Assembly (NCBI GenBank): GCA_025456495.1
Contig: JALOKO010000247.1
Span: forward strand, 1 to 6,174
Length of the DNA: 6,174 bases
Reading direction: 5' to 3'
DNA from: Bryobacterales bacterium
GTDB taxonomy: Bacteria; Acidobacteriota; Terriglobia; Bryobacterales; Bryobacteraceae
Position numbers and translations under genes: made by a program. Below the pieces are notes generated by a model. That model did not search any database. It saw only the letters and a list, made by a program, of their open reading frames with translations, and was not told where the DNA came from. Shown in pieces: positions 5,058-6,174 of this stretch (its first letter is position 1; every line of letters begins with the position of its first letter).

Positions 5058-6174
5058 ATGGGTATCTCACGCCGCTGGACCATCCTTCTCATCGCTGTGG
5101 CCATGCTCTTGTGCTCCCACCGGATGCACGCCCAGGACAGGCTGGGCATGCAGACCCGCCAGGAGACCTTCCAGCTTGTTTGGAAGACCGTCCACGACCG
5201 CTACTTTGACCCTTCCTTCGGCGGTCTGGATTGGAACGCCATCCGTGATGAGTTCCAGCCGCTGGCGTTGCAGGCCGCTGACGACGCCGCCTTCTATTCC
5301 GTCCTGCAACAGATGGTGGATCGTCTCGGTCAATCGCACTTCCAGGTCATGCCGCCCTTTTGGCTCAGCACCCGCCAAATCGCCCGACGTGGCAGCGCCT
5401 CGGCAGGCATCCAGTTAGCCTTGGTGGCGGAGCAAGCCGTGGTCTGGCGCATCCGCAGCGAATCCAGCGCTGACCTGCCCGCCTTGCGCTCCGGCTGCGT
5501 GTTGCATCAGGCGGGCGAGATTCGCATGGAGACCTTGCGCGCTGATCTTCAGCGGCAAGGGAAGGACTCGCGCCTTGCCTCAAGACTCCTGCTGGAGGCA
5601 GCCAGCGTGGCGCTCACCGGCCCCTTCGGCCAACAACTCGATCTCCGGTTCCAATGCGGGGATGCGCCGCTGCAGTCCGGCGCCATCACCCTGCGCGGCT
5701 CCAACGCTGAGCGGTCAGAGCAATTGGGCCTGATGCCTCCCATGGATACTGAGTTCGAAGTCCAGCGTCTGCCCGGCGATATCGTTGTGGTTCGCTTCAA
5801 TCTCTTCGTGATGACGCTGCTGCCCCGCATCCGAAGCGTCATCCAGCAGGCCGCCGCCGATGGCGCCAAGGGCCTTATCTTCGATGTGCGCGGCAATCCG
5901 GGAGGCATTGGCGCCATGGCCAACGGCCTTGCGGGCTATCTGGTGAAGCAGCGCGTCAGTCTGGGCGCGATGAGGCTACGAGGAACTGAGCTGAAGTTCC
6001 TTGCCTTCCCGCAGGACAGCCCGTACCTGGGTCCGGTGGCTGTCTTGATTGATGGCGCCTCTGCCTCTACCTCTGAGATTTTCGCCGCGGGCCTGCAGGA
6101 ACTGGGCCGCGCCATCGTGGTGGGTGAACGCAGCATGGGCGCGGCGTTGCCGTCGTTCTTCATGGAGCTTCCGC
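5058..6174 (+). CDS. Secreted S41-family peptidase (C-terminal processing protease-like), 3' end missing
   Basis: 372 codons to the window edge. An N-terminal signal peptide is clear: RRW, a hydrophobic run at about 8-19, then SHRMHA before QD, a likely signal peptidase I cut near 25/26. A leading S41 helical domain follows, with LGQSHF at 90-95 where relatives often have a DSHT-type motif. A degenerate PDZ-like stretch lies at about 115-165. The protease core has DVRGNPGG at 276-283 and GASASTSEIFAAGLQELGRA from 333, where S337 aligns with the Tsp nucleophile. The Tsp lysine 25 residues later is replaced by A362 (MGAALPS), so a Ser-Lys dyad is not present there. The family cleaves proteins or peptides outside the cytoplasm. 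It starts 8 nt after the gatB stop with no Shine-Dalgarno visible, suggesting co-transcription with gatB. Target unknown. Confidence 0.88.
   Translation, partial: MGISRRWTILLIAVAMLLCSHRMHAQDRLGMQTRQETFQLVWKTVHDRYFDPSFGGLDWNAIRDEFQPLALQAADDAAFYSVLQQMVDRLGQSHFQVMPPFWLSTRQIARRGSASAGIQLALVAEQAVVWRIRSESSADLPALRSGCVLHQAGEIRMETLRADLQRQGKDSRLASRLLLEAASVALTGPFGQQLDLRFQCGDAPLQSGAITLRGSNAERSEQLGLMPPMDTEFEVQRLPGDIVVVRFNLFVMTLLPRIRSVIQQAAADGAKGLIFDVRGNPGGIGAMANGLAGYLVKQRVSLGAMRLRGTELKFLAFPQDSPYLGPVAVLIDGASASTSEIFAAGLQELGRAIVVGERSMGAALPSFFMELP

Noticed and set aside
5100..5122. Lipoprotein signal (lipobox at AMLLCS) in the S41 peptidase
   Set aside because: The residue before the cysteine is leucine, not G/A/S, and an AxA-like signal peptidase I site (MHA) follows.

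Overview
The window looks like a chromosomal segment of a high-GC Gram-negative bacterium. Gene families and wording suggest Acidobacteriota, possibly the Bryobacter/Solibacter/Paludibaculum group: a GatB lacking most of its cysteines, a Uma2-family gene, and a secreted S41 protease. This placement is inference from family resemblance and was not searched.

Left part (1-2767) is a compact iron-sulfur and redox neighbourhood. On the minus strand a Crp/Fnr-type regulator (1490-2200) is followed by a radical SAM/SPASM-like protein (265-1392) and, overlapping it by one base, a membrane 4Fe-4S protein (1-265, cut by the window edge). Divergently on the plus strand lie a YfhL/FdxN-like 2[4Fe-4S] ferredoxin (2199-2450) and a small cupin (2447-2767) that overlaps it by 4 nt. 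The start codons of the regulator and the ferredoxin share the same CATG. A perfect 20-bp inverted repeat of CRP geometry (GTGA-N6-TCAC, 1425-1444) sits just upstream of the radical SAM gene. The regulator's recognition helix carries the R-E-x-x-x-R residues that CRP uses to read GTGA. The simplest reading is a local regulon in which the regulator controls electron-transfer and radical SAM chemistry in response to a redox, oxygen or NO-type signal. The signal and the end product cannot be told from the window.

Middle part (2777-3567) holds a Uma2-family endonuclease-like gene on the minus strand, broken by one extra base in a run of six G (C on the coding strand). After it comes a 244-bp intergenic stretch with four 19-bp tandem repeats and a TATAAT box just before gatB.

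Right part (3568-6174) is a plus-strand pair: gatB, the B subunit of the Asp/Glu-tRNA amidotransferase (complete), and 8 nt later a secreted S41-family peptidase (cut by the right edge). The peptidase keeps the catalytic serine but has alanine where the Tsp/CtpA lysine would be. Two genes (radical SAM and gatB) have promoter-like boxes placed so that transcription could begin at the start codon, so both are candidates for leaderless mRNAs.
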